Positions 1 to 9,102 of a stretch of 64,000 nt of DNA are shown piece by piece; the stretch's first letter is position 1, and every line of letters begins with the position of its first letter. The translations under genes and the position numbers were made by a program. The notes beneath the pieces are model-generated. The model had not been told where the DNA came from and made no database searches. It worked only from the letters and a program-made list of their open reading frames with translations. The stretch is from positions 45,786,323 to 45,850,322 of the forward strand of contig NC_053398.1 of NCBI RefSeq assembly GCF_905171765.1, written 5' to 3'. Origin of the DNA: Bufo bufo (lineage: Eukaryota; Chordata; Amphibia; Anura; Bufonidae).

Positions 1-1971
1 ACTGTGGGGGGCACTTGAGACCCTGCTGTATTAGAGCAGAGTCACGGCAAACAGCAGCTTCTGCTCTGGAGTGCCCATCTGAATGGGTGCCATGTAATGC
101 CACATTACCAATGCTGGGGCCACACCGCCTTCATTGTGGCAAAAACACTGGATAAAAGTGGGGACAAATCTGCCTAATGGATGATAAAATGAGACCGTGA
201 AGTGGGGTGCAATGTCCTCTGCACAATTCCCCCAGAAGGGGAGCCCTGAACTCACGCCGACTAAGTTATGTTAACTTTCTTCATGATTTTGATATGGGCA
301 GGTTTGGAATGGTAAACCCCCCGGTCCATACCCTACTTGCTGGTTATACAGTGGCCCCAAACGAAGTGACAGGTCTCCTTTAAAAAGGTTTCATGGTAAC
401 CAAGCTTAAAGGGGTTTCTAAAATCCAGCGCCGCTGCCCCCACCTTCTCTGACTGCAGCCACCAACATACACCTCTGAGGCCAGCGACTGGCTGCAGTGG
501 TATACTGGACATCACTGCTGCAGCCAAAGCAATAGGTCACTGGCTGAAGCCTGGGGAAGAGGATGGATTGGCAGTGCCGAGGAGGTGAGCTCAACGGCTG
601 TAATTTTAGCAGCTCCCGGCATCTGTCCTTCATAAATAAAATAGCTTTAACTGTTTAATTAGGCTGTAATCCACTGAGTCCCTCAGGGTATATGTTCCCA
701 CGTGGCACATACACCGCAGCGCATCCTCAGCCCTGTACAGTAGCGCTATCGTTTTAAAACTCATCCTCACAACGGGACTTGTGCTGCAGATTTTAAAGGG
801 GTTGTCCACTTCAGAGGAATAGTTCTGAAACGGCCATACAGCGCATGCTTGTTAGGAAGTCATGTGCTGTACACCAGTGTCTCTGATGCAGTTTGTAAAC
901 CAGCGGCAGCAAGACGACTAGACCCGCACCACAGAGAATGGCATTTATCATGTAGATATAGTTAATACAAGGCACTTACTAATGTATTGTGAATGTCCAT
1001 ATTACCCCCTTTGCTGGCTGGATCCATTTTTCCATCACATTATATACTGCTCGTTTGCAGCCCAGATACGAGGTGGCCGGGACAGGAGCCGCATGCCTAT
1101 GGGCATTCCCATGGTCTCGGCCACCAGAGGGCAGCACAACCACTTTTTCCCCAAAGTGTGCAAGCACGGCACCGGCTGCTGGTGGTCGTAACCATGGAAA
1201 TGAGCAGCGTATAACGTGATGGAAAAATGAATCAACTGAATGAGACCACAAAGGAGGCAATATGGACAATCACAATACATTAGTAAGTGCCTTGTAGTAA
1301 CTTTCTCTACGTGATAAGTGCCATTCACAGCAGTGAGAGGACCCCTTTAATTATCTGATCGTATAAAACCTAATGGCATCTACCTACAGAACACATCAGC
1401 CAGCAGCTCCAGTCTGTCCTGACAGCATCGCCTACAGATCTCACCCCATCTACCTGTCAGATGTCAGAGCCTGGAGCCTCAGGACAAGAAGGTTCTTATT
1501 CATTGACAGCAAACAGATCATTAAATAAATTGTTGGCAAGTAACTTAAACACTTTATAATAAACATATATAAGTTATTAGACGTCGCTCACAGCCATAAC
1601 ACTGACCTGTCACCTACTCTGAACCTGGTCTTAAACAGAGGCCTATAGGGCGTATTTCGGGGGCACCTGCCCCACCTCATTAATCCCTGCAGACTGGCAC
1701 CAACTGGAAGGTAACCTGGAGGCATATGGGGCTATCAGGTGCCACCACACTGGTACAATGTCTGGGCTCGGTATGGGACTGTACCCTCCACCAAGACAGA
1801 CTGCACTTCCTCCAAAGGACACATCTCCCTTTGCCCAAGCCAACCAGTCAGCACTGGGCGCACTGGTCAGCTGTAGATTAGATATGCCTGGCAGGGGCAG
1901 CACGGCCCTAGGGCAGGTAACCAGGTGATGGCCGCATGATAGGGCCCACCATTCCTACAAGCAGAGCTCAC
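1..1971 (-). other. TALDO1: TALDO1 intron 1 (partial)
   Basis: This is the part of the first transaldolase intron that lies in the window. It begins at the GT donor read on the minus strand at 1971-1970 and continues off the left edge. I see no second exon and no other gene in it. It holds one TTAA-flanked foldback MITE (793-1350) and a fragment near 403-650 that begins like a TTAAAGGGG-type MITE. The rest is unremarkable single-copy-looking sequence. Confidence 0.7.
793..1350. mobile_element. TTAA-flanked foldback MITE
   Basis: The segment is bounded by TTAA at 793-796 and 1347-1350. The outer bases are AGGGGTTGTCC on the left and the inverted AGGGGTCCTC on the right, which is the piggyBac-type pattern. 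Inside, 935-1060 and about 1195-1330 form a long imperfect inverted repeat that shares AAGGCACTTACTAATGTATT. There is no coding capacity. About 115 bp on the left side have no partner on the right, so one arm has an insertion or the other a deletion. Confidence 0.6.
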
Positions 1972-2071
1972 CATTGACGTCCCCAGTGTCGGCCACGACC
2001 ACCGTGTACTTCTTGAGCTGTTCCAGCGCTGACACCTCCATCTTCTGCTTCTTCACTGTGCAGTTGGACAT
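1972..2071 (-). CDS. TALDO1: Transaldolase, first coding exon
   Basis: Transaldolase is the cytosolic enzyme of the non-oxidative pentose phosphate pathway that moves a dihydroxyacetone unit between sugar phosphates through a Schiff-base lysine. Only exon 1 is here: 33 codons plus one base. It starts at ATG 2071-2069 and ends at a GTGAGC donor (phase 1). The peptide begins MSNCTVKKQKMEVSALEQLK and continues KYTVVVADTGDVN. This matches the vertebrate TALDO1 start pattern (V-K-R/K-Q-R/K-M-E, S-A-L-D/E-Q-L-K, then T-V-V-A-D-T-G-D). The catalytic barrel lies in exons outside the window. The Met at codon 11 is an alternative start. The exon sits directly under a GC-rich promoter with TATA and CCAAT motifs, which argues for a live gene and not a processed copy. 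A retained intron donor also argues against a retropseudogene. Confidence 0.9.
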
Positions 2072-2400
2072 CACAGGGGCTCAAACAGCACGGGGGGGAT
2101 GTATATATAGCTGCGTCCGGGGAAGGGGCACGAGGGACTCAGCCAATGGGAGCGGAGGGGCGAAGGAGGAGCCATCACTGGAGCGAGCGACAGGGGCACC
2201 GCCCACCAATCACAGAGCGCGCTGAGGACCACGTGCCCCGGGCCCGCCCTCTCACCTGCCGAGGCGGGGGTGGTTCGTAGGGAAGGCGAGAGTGACAGGC
2301 TGGTGGACCAATGAGAGGATAGACGGCAGCGTGACGTGACGTCTGCACGTTCTACTCGCAGTCAGTCAGTCAGTCAGAGCAAAGTCTGAAAAGCGTGCGC
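2072..2400 (-). promoter_or_regulatory. TALDO1: TALDO1 promoter, GC-rich
   Basis: Reading towards the gene on the minus strand, a TATATATA box lies at 2109-2102, only about 30 bp above the ATG at 2071. Forward-strand CCAAT motifs occur at 2143-2147, 2206-2210 and 2308-2312. GC-rich stretches (for example around 2235-2275) and repeated GTGACGT/TGACGT CRE-like motifs near 2331-2341 complete a CpG-rich upstream block. A short AGTC tandem (about 2360-2377) lies at its outer edge. If the TATA box is used, the 5' UTR would be only a handful of bases. Confidence 0.6.
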
Positions 2401-2692
2401 GTCTTATAGAAGGGGCAAAAAAATAAAATTCAAGGGCTACTTGTGACAAAATGGAGCATGTGCGATAACGTGGCGGTTTATAGCTATGCCTACAGGTTCA
2501 TACATGCGGTTTTTGACACGTTTTTTTTTTAGAAGCCTGGTATAAGAGTGGAGATAGGAGAGGTAGAAAGTACCTTCTCAGGGCTCGTTTACTATAGTGT
2601 CTGCTCCTAGTTTTAAGAGTAAAAAGCCTGTTTTTGAAAGTATTTTTAAGGCTCTTTTACAATATTTTTTGCGCCTGGGTTACTATTTTGAG
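2401..2692. other. No gene seen
   Basis: This is AT-rich intergenic sequence between the TALDO1 promoter and the first hAT MITE. I see no open frame, repeat ends or RNA-like structure that I can support. Confidence 0.5.
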
Positions 2693-2986
2693 CAGGGGCG
2701 AAGCTAAAGGCTCATGGGCCCTGGTGCAAGAGTTCATCTTGGGCCCCCCTTCCCTCAGTGCTTGTTGGCAAGGGGTAAGGGAGCACATATCCTTCCTGCT
2801 GCCTGAGGCACCCCCTCATGCCAAATTCTTGACCTAACCCCTTCCCTCCAGCCAGAGGTGTCAATTGACCAGCATGCACTTTCTATAATGCCAGTGTCTT
2901 ATGTGGCACAAGGGTCTTTGGGCCCCCTCAGGCTCCGGGGCCCGGTAGCAACTGCTACCTCTGCACCCACTATAGCTACGCCCCTG
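2693..2986. mobile_element. hAT-type MITE with 8-bp TSD
   Basis: The ends are CAGGGGCGAAGCTA on the left and TAGCTACGCCCCTG on the right, a good terminal inverted repeat. They are flanked on both sides by the perfect 8-bp duplication ATTTTGAG (2685-2692 and 2987-2994). The size (294 bp), the CAG...CTG ends and the 8-bp TSD are typical of non-autonomous hAT elements. It has no coding capacity. Confidence 0.88.
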
Positions 2987-3200
2987 ATTTTGAGTTTTAA
3001 GACAAATTCAGAAGTTCTATAAATTTTGCTTAATTTTTACTCCTCTCCAGGGCTGGCGTACTTTTCTGTCTCTGTTTTGAGTGGTGAGTTGCGCCACGTT
3101 TTGCCTACTTTAATGGAGATGTGCGCCAAAAGGCAGCTCATTTGCACCATATTTTTATGCACATACTAATTAGACCAGTCTTAGTGAATATGAATCCATC

Positions 3201-3505
3201 TTAGGGCACTTTCATGTGACCGTTGCCCCGCCGTGCCCGTGCTGTGGACCTCAAATCGCCGTGGGCCAGCCGCATGCGGATCGTGGACCCATTCACTTGA
3301 ATGGGTCAGCGACCCGTCCGTTCCCGCAAAAAGATAGAGCAAGTTGTATCTTTTTGTGGTGCTGAGGCACGGAACGGAACCCCAGGAAGCACTCCAAGTG
3401 AATGGGTCCGCATCCGTGATGCGGAATGCACACGGCTGGTGCCCCGTGTATTGCGGAGCCGCCGTATGCGTGCCGCAATACGGGAACGGTCGTGTGAACA
3501 AGCTG
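3201..3505. mobile_element. Palindromic MITE, Harbinger-like
   Basis: The two halves are imperfect inverted copies. ACCGTTGCCCCGCC near 3220 pairs with the run ending in GGGAACGGTCGTGTGAAC near 3485-3500. GACCCATTCACTTGAATGGGTC sits near the middle-left and its partner lies near 3397-3410. The ends and inner sequences resemble the MITE at 36758-37200 and the terminus of the Harbinger element at 61.57 kb. It is noncoding. Confidence 0.55.
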
Positions 3506-4359
3506 TTACAAGAAAACGACCACTAGCGGTCAGACTTAAAGAGGTTGTCCCATCTGCGCTGTTCACTAACCTGTCTCCGCCGCAGCACCCTGCTTCCTGA
3601 ATCTTCGGGGTTGGGGGGTTTACCAACAATTAGACTGATAGCACAGGCAAGCGGCGCACTGTTGATGTCATCACAGTACTTACCTGTACAGGCGCGCTCT
3701 CGATACAGCTGCTAGCTGCTTCTATTATCAGGGTCGCCAGCACGAGACTCCGACAGGGGCTGCACAACCGCCAGGCTGCTCCTAGATGCCCAGGAGCTGT
3801 TTAATTGGTTTCTATCGGGCAGCAATTTTTCAAATATTGTCTACTGAACAATATCCATGCACTGTGCAAATGTGCCATTATATACGTTTACTGTTGCACT
3901 TTACATTGTATACGTGTTATTTGTATAATGGAATAATTACAGTATATTATAAGGTCTCAGCATGACACAGCATACCATTTGTTAGCCATGGGTGACTGAC
4001 AGCGTCCTGAATGCCAGGCAGAAGGAGTGCTGAGGAGAAGGCAGCCAGTCTCACAGCTTGCCAACACAGATCCTCCAGATAACCTGTTTCTACATGCTTT
4101 GTGCAGCGATGTATTTGCTATACCAGGGTGTATCCAGAGGTAGAAATCATAGATTGGACATTCACTGCTGCACACTGTATAAGAGGTTCCAGTATAGTGC
4201 AACCATGCAGCAGGGAAAATGTATAAGGCTACTTTCACACTAGCGCTTTTACTAGAATTTTGCACCAATGCACCATCTGTGTACCTGCATTTCCACTGAG
4301 CACCGACCAGTAATGTCCATTACAGATTTTTTGGTGCAGAAAAGACTTCTTTGTGCAGA
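3506..4359. other. MITE fragments, no gene
   Basis: At about 3536 a TTAAAGAGGTTGTCCC sequence looks like the end of a TTAA-type MITE with no matching right end. At 4225-4250 the sequence AGGCTACTTTCACACTAGCG is one end of the Harbinger-type MITE family seen complete at 45462-45809. It probably truncates the piggyBac relic that follows. No open frame here is convincing. Confidence 0.4.
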
Positions 4360-6845
4360 ATACTTTTTTTTTTCTTCTAAATTTAATTTCAAATTTATTG
4401 CAAGCCCCTTCACGTGTGAAAACACAACATACACACCCCTCACACTAAATAAAGATTTACACGTTTCACACATCACACCCCAATAAAAAATAAAAAATTC
4501 CAATTCATGCCATCGAGTGTACTCAGCTGAAGAGGCATACGCCATGATTGCCTCTGATACTGAGTGAGTCTGCCAGTGAGGGAGAAGAGGATGCCACTTT
4601 CCTCTACCCCCTCATCATCATCATCCGCTGATGACGGACCCTCTAGAAGGCGCCCCAGGGTAGCAGTGGAGGCAGCCCCCTAGATTGAACCCTTATGGAC
4701 CCCATCCCCTGACGATTATCAGCCCCGAATTTCTGAGTTTGTGGGCAACTCAGGAATTCAGATAGATTGTAAGGACTTCACAGAAACTGATTTTTTCAAA
4801 ATCTTCTTTTCTGAAGACTTTGTAAATGTATTGGTGGCTCAAACCAATTTATACGCCCAACAATTCATTGCTCAGAACCCTACATCGCCATACGATAGAC
4901 CCCTAGGTTGGACCCCAGTAAGTGCAGCAGAGATGATGAAGTTTGGGGGACTCGTGCTGCATATGGGCGTAGTAAAAAAAAAAGAACGTTAGGCAATATT
5001 GGAGTTCAGACATTTTCTACCAGACTCCAATTTACAGTAACATCATGACCCGGAACAGATTTGAGTCAATTAGGAAATTCCTACACTACAATGACAATGC
5101 ACAGTGCCCACCCCAAAACGACCCAACATTTGACCGTCTGTTCAAAGTTAGGCCTGTCATTGACCACTTTAAAGTATAACTGTCGTATTTTTTTTTTGTT
5201 GGAGTATTGGATTGTGGTGATTATATCTCCTTGGTGGCCCTATTTCAACTTTTCACTGTGTATTCAATTACCCCTTAATTCCACAGTTTTGTTCCCTGTA
5301 CTGCCTACTTTTACATGTGCTTAAAATAGGGTTGCTAGGCATGGTCCGTCTATCTGCAGGCTCACATTACTGACAGCCAGGGACTGTAAGTAAATGATTA
5401 AAGCCAGGTCCTCCCCAGCAGCTGATAACAGTGCCTGGGCTGTGTGCACTTCTCCCTGTCCCTGCGCTTGGCAGACGCTCCCTCACTCAGCAGAGCTGGA
5501 GAATGTAGAGTTGGAGCAGCGCAGACCAGGGAAGGGAGATCTGCCGTCTGCTCAGTGTATAAATGAAAGCAACATGTGGTAAGAGGACCCCTCTGTGCTG
5601 CAGGAGATTAACCCTTTAGGGGGAGGGCTCTGGTTACTGACACTTTTGGGGGGCTATTGTTACTGGCTAGTGAGGGCAGGTGGGATTAGCCTCAGGGTGA
5701 GGGCAGTGGCGGCCATCTTAACTGAATAGTGAGATTGCAGTTTTATGCAGACTGGTTGCTAAGGGCTGAATCTTATTAAATATGGGGTAAGTCAGTCTAA
5801 TAGTAACTGATTCTGGAATATCATGTTATTAGTAACTACATATATGAAAATTGAAATTACGGTCTAAATGTGACAGTTATCCTTTAACACCACCGGTGTA
5901 CAACCCAGTTAAAAATGTCAGTGTAGATGAGTCCCCATTACTCTTCAAAGGGAGGATTAGATTCCTCCAGTACCTGCCTCCTAGCAAACGGGCAAGGTAT
6001 GGCATAAAGACTTACAAACTTTGTGAGAGTAGCTCCGGGTACACCCACAAGTTCTGCATTTACGAAGGGAAAGATTCCTGGATAGAATCCACAGAATGCT
6101 CCCCAACTGCTATGTGGATAACTATTATACCAACATACCACTATTCACGTTCCTAACTGCCAGAGGTACTGTGGCTTGTGGCACCGTGCACAATAAGAGG
6201 CCTCCCTAGATCAGTGGTAGGGCAACCACTGAGAATGGGTGAAAGCAGGACTCTCCTCCGTGAGAACATGCTGGTGGTTAAGTACAAGGACAAGAGGGAC
6301 GTCCTTGTACTGACCACCATTCACACTAACGCCAGCTCCCCTGCCCCTGTACGTGTTACCACAACCACTACCCCGAAACCAGTTTGTATCCTGGACTACA
6401 AAAGGCACATGGAAGGGGTGGATCTTTCAGATCAACTTATGAAGCCCTACAGTGCCACATGAAAAACTCAAGTGTGGTTCAAAAAGCTGGCCGTACACAT
6501 TGTACAGATGGCAATGTGCAATGCGTACGTGCTATTTCAGTCTGCAGGCCACACAGGAACTTTCCTTCAGTTCCACGAGGTGGTTATCAAGGGCCCTCAT
6601 TTTTCAAACCCAGGCCAGAGAGGGTCCCAGTACTTTGGGAAGTCATGGTGCCTGTGTCGTAACAGGGCAACATTTTCCAGGTCAAGTCCCCCAGACAACA
6701 AGGAAGGGAAGGACCCCAAAAAGATGCAGGGTGTGTTCCAAAAGGAGATAAGGAAAGACACCATTTACCACTGCGAAACATGCCCTGAAAAACCTGGCCT
6801 GTGCATGCAGGAGTGTTTTAAAATCTACCACACATCCATGGAGTA
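4360..6845 (+). pseudogene. PB1: decayed piggyBac transposase
   Basis: This is an old relative of the PB2 transposase at 9.1-10.9 kb. The homology starts in the 5' leader (about 4360), passes a recognisable acidic N terminus (about 4540) and covers the core. The first catalytic Asp is kept in VDES (about 5925). The second is in a VDNYYTN stretch (about 6110) and the third in EGVDLSDQ (about 6412). The cysteine-rich C-terminal domain ends in the same YHTSMEY tail. The frame is broken by many stops and shifts, by a deletion after the first catalytic block, and by a 719-bp MITE at 5169-5887. It cannot make transposase. It is the coding part of a long element whose noncoding arrays appear to continue, with insertions, to about 35.1 kb. 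Confidence 0.85.
5169..5887. mobile_element. TTAA MITE inside PB1
   Basis: The insert is flanked by TTAA at 5169-5172 and 5884-5887, and its removal rejoins the transposase pseudogene. The ends are TTAAAGTATAACTGTCG and, inverted, TTAAAGGATAACTGTCAC, a clear terminal inverted repeat. The interior is noncoding. TTAA duplication and AGG/CCT ends fit a piggyBac-mobilised MITE. Confidence 0.8.
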
Positions 6846-6949
6846 TTCATTTAATTTCATCCTTTATGCTCCCTGTAATATTTCCACTTTATATCTCTGA
6901 TTTATTCCACCTTACATATCCACTTTCCAACAACCTCTACAAATTCTTT

Positions 6950-8002
6950 AATGTGAGACAACTGTTAGGTCAAAAGTGCCCTTTCTACCCCTTAAAATGG
7001 TCGCACAGGGGTGCTCTTTCCAAAATGTGGTCACTTCTTGGGGTTTTTAATTTCTGGGGACCTCAGGATTTTTTTTTTAATGAGACATGGAACCTAAAAT
7101 CCATTTCTGCCAATTCAGGCATGCAAAAAACATATTTTGCACTTTGCCTCTAGAGCCCTGCTGTGCGCCCATACAGCAGGCTACAAGCACATATGGGGTG
7201 TTTCCTGAATGGGGATAAAATGGGGAACACATACTGGGGTGAATTTTCTCCTTCAACCCCTTGTGATAGTGAAAAATTGGGGTCTGCTAGTAATTTTTTT
7301 TTTCCAGAAATGTGTGCTATGAAATCCTTTAGCAAGTGTTTCTGCCTTCTGTGAGACACCCTTTTGCTGAAAAGTACCCTCTCTACCACTTACAATGGTC
7401 GCACAGGGGTGCTCTTTCCAAAATGTGGTCACTTCTTGGGGTTTCTAATTCCTTGGGACCTCAGGAATTTTTTTTAATGTGACATGGCACCTAAAATCCA
7501 TGTCTGCCAATTCAGGCCTGTCAGCAAAATCCATATTTTGCTGTTTGCCTGCTGTGCGCCCATACAGCAGGCTACAAGCACATATGGGGTGTTTCCTGAA
7601 TGGGGATAAAATGGGGAACACATACTGGGGAGAAGTTTCTCCTTTAACCCCTTGTGAAAGTGAAAAATTGGGGTCTGCTAGTTTTTTTCAATTTCAAAAA
7701 CGTGTGCTATGAAATCCTTTAACAAGTGTTTCTGCCTTCTGTGAGACACCTGTTTGCTGAAAAGTACCCTTTCTTCCACTTAAAATGTTCGTACGGGCGT
7801 GCTATTTCCAAAATGGGGTCACTTCTTGGGGTTTTTTAATTTCTTGGGACTTCAGTAATTTTTTTAATGAGACATGGAACCTAAAAAAAAATTGGGGTCT
7901 GCTAGTAATTTTCTTTTCACAAATGTCTGCTTTGAAATCCTTTAACAAGTGTTTCTGCCTTCTGTCAGACACCTGTTTGCTGAAAAGTTAACTTTCTACT
8001 AC
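6950..8002. repeat. PB1 noncoding tandem array, part 1
   Basis: The units are about 350-400 bp and share ordered boxes: CACTTAAAATGGTCGCACAG, CCAAAATGGGGTCACTTCTT, ACAGCAGGCTACAAGCACAT, ATGGGGTGTTTCCTGAATGG, CCCCTTGTGAAAGTGAAAAA and GTGTTTCTGCCTTCTGTGAG. Small frames inside are shared by neighbouring units only because the DNA repeats. The array resumes at 13855 after PB2 and at 29815 after PB4. Confidence 0.8.
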
Positions 8003-8020
8003 TTAACCCCTTAAGGACGC

Positions 8021-8334
8021 AGGGCGTATCGGTACGCCCTATTTCCCGAGTCCTTAAGGACTCAGGGCGTACCGGTATGTCCTAACTTGAAATCGGCATT
8101 CCGGCGCCCCAGGGGTTAATCGGAACGGGATTTCGGCTGAAATCATTCAGCCGGCATCCCGTAACAATGCAGGGGGGGGTCATTTGACACCCCCGCATCG
8201 ACGATCGCAGAAAACCGCAGGTCAATTCAGACCTGCGGTTTTCTGCGTTTCCGGTCCATTCGGGTGTCCTGTGACCCGATGAACCGGAAAAAGACTGCGA
8301 TCGGTGGCGTAATTATACACCACCTATCGCAGTC
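8021..8334. repeat. Hairpin chain, PB2 5' end
   Basis: There are eight consecutive stem-loops in about 315 bp: 8021-8040 (8-bp stem, loop TCGG), 8048-8063 (perfect 16-bp palindrome), 8064-8083, 8126-8162, 8172-8195, 8206-8247 (18-bp perfect stem, loop AATTCA), 8249-8289 and 8293-8334 (17 of 19 pairs). There is almost no sequence between them. Comparable chains exist in PB3 and PB4. Confidence 0.85.
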
Positions 8335-9102
8335 CGAGGATTTGGAGAGGCGGTGCTGGCCCTGGTGCTGAACGCCGCTGTCCAGGGTCCTGATTGGTGC
8401 AGGGGAGAGAGGCGTGAGATTCAAACTTCCTGCGCTCCTCTCTCCCCTCCTCTTCCTGTCCAGCACCCTGACCGTGCAGCATCGTCCAGCACCAGCTCCT
8501 GTGTCCCCCTAATCGGAATCCATCACCCTCCTGCACCCATCGCCACCCAGGTAGGTTAGGGTCAGTGAGGGAGAGGCACCGTTAGGCAGGGAAAGAAGGG
8601 AAAAGTTAGTTAGGAAAAAAAAACAAAAAAAAAAAACACTTTTATTTCCAAACTTTCTTTGATCCATCCATCAGACCCCAGATCCCCCCCTGCCACTTGC
8701 CCCCCCCACCAGCCCCCCCCCCCACCAGACCCCCCCACCACCAGACCCCCACCACCAGCCCCCCCCCTCCCCTGACCACCAGCCCCCTTACCACCACTTT
8801 TTTTTTTTCTGCGTGCGCTGACTGGCCGGCACTTTTTAGCGTCCGTCCAGTGTTAGCGCATCGCCCGCCCCACCACCCCACCACCCCACCGACTGCTGAT
8901 CAGCGTTGTACCGCTGATCAGCAAGTTTGAACTTTTTTTTTTCCTAACACTTGCCCTTTCTTTTTTTGCCTTTTTTAGTACGCGAACACCCGTTGCCCCC
9001 ACACACACGCACATATAATAAAGGTTTCCACACACGCACACATACACGCACACACACCCATGGCCCGCCGGATGTTCTCGGCCGAGGAGGCATACGCCCA
9101 GA

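Noticed and set aside
8697..8930. Proline-rich 77-codon frame and Gly-rich antisense frame
   Set aside because: Low-complexity CCCCCACCA repeats in the PB2 leader. Compositional only.
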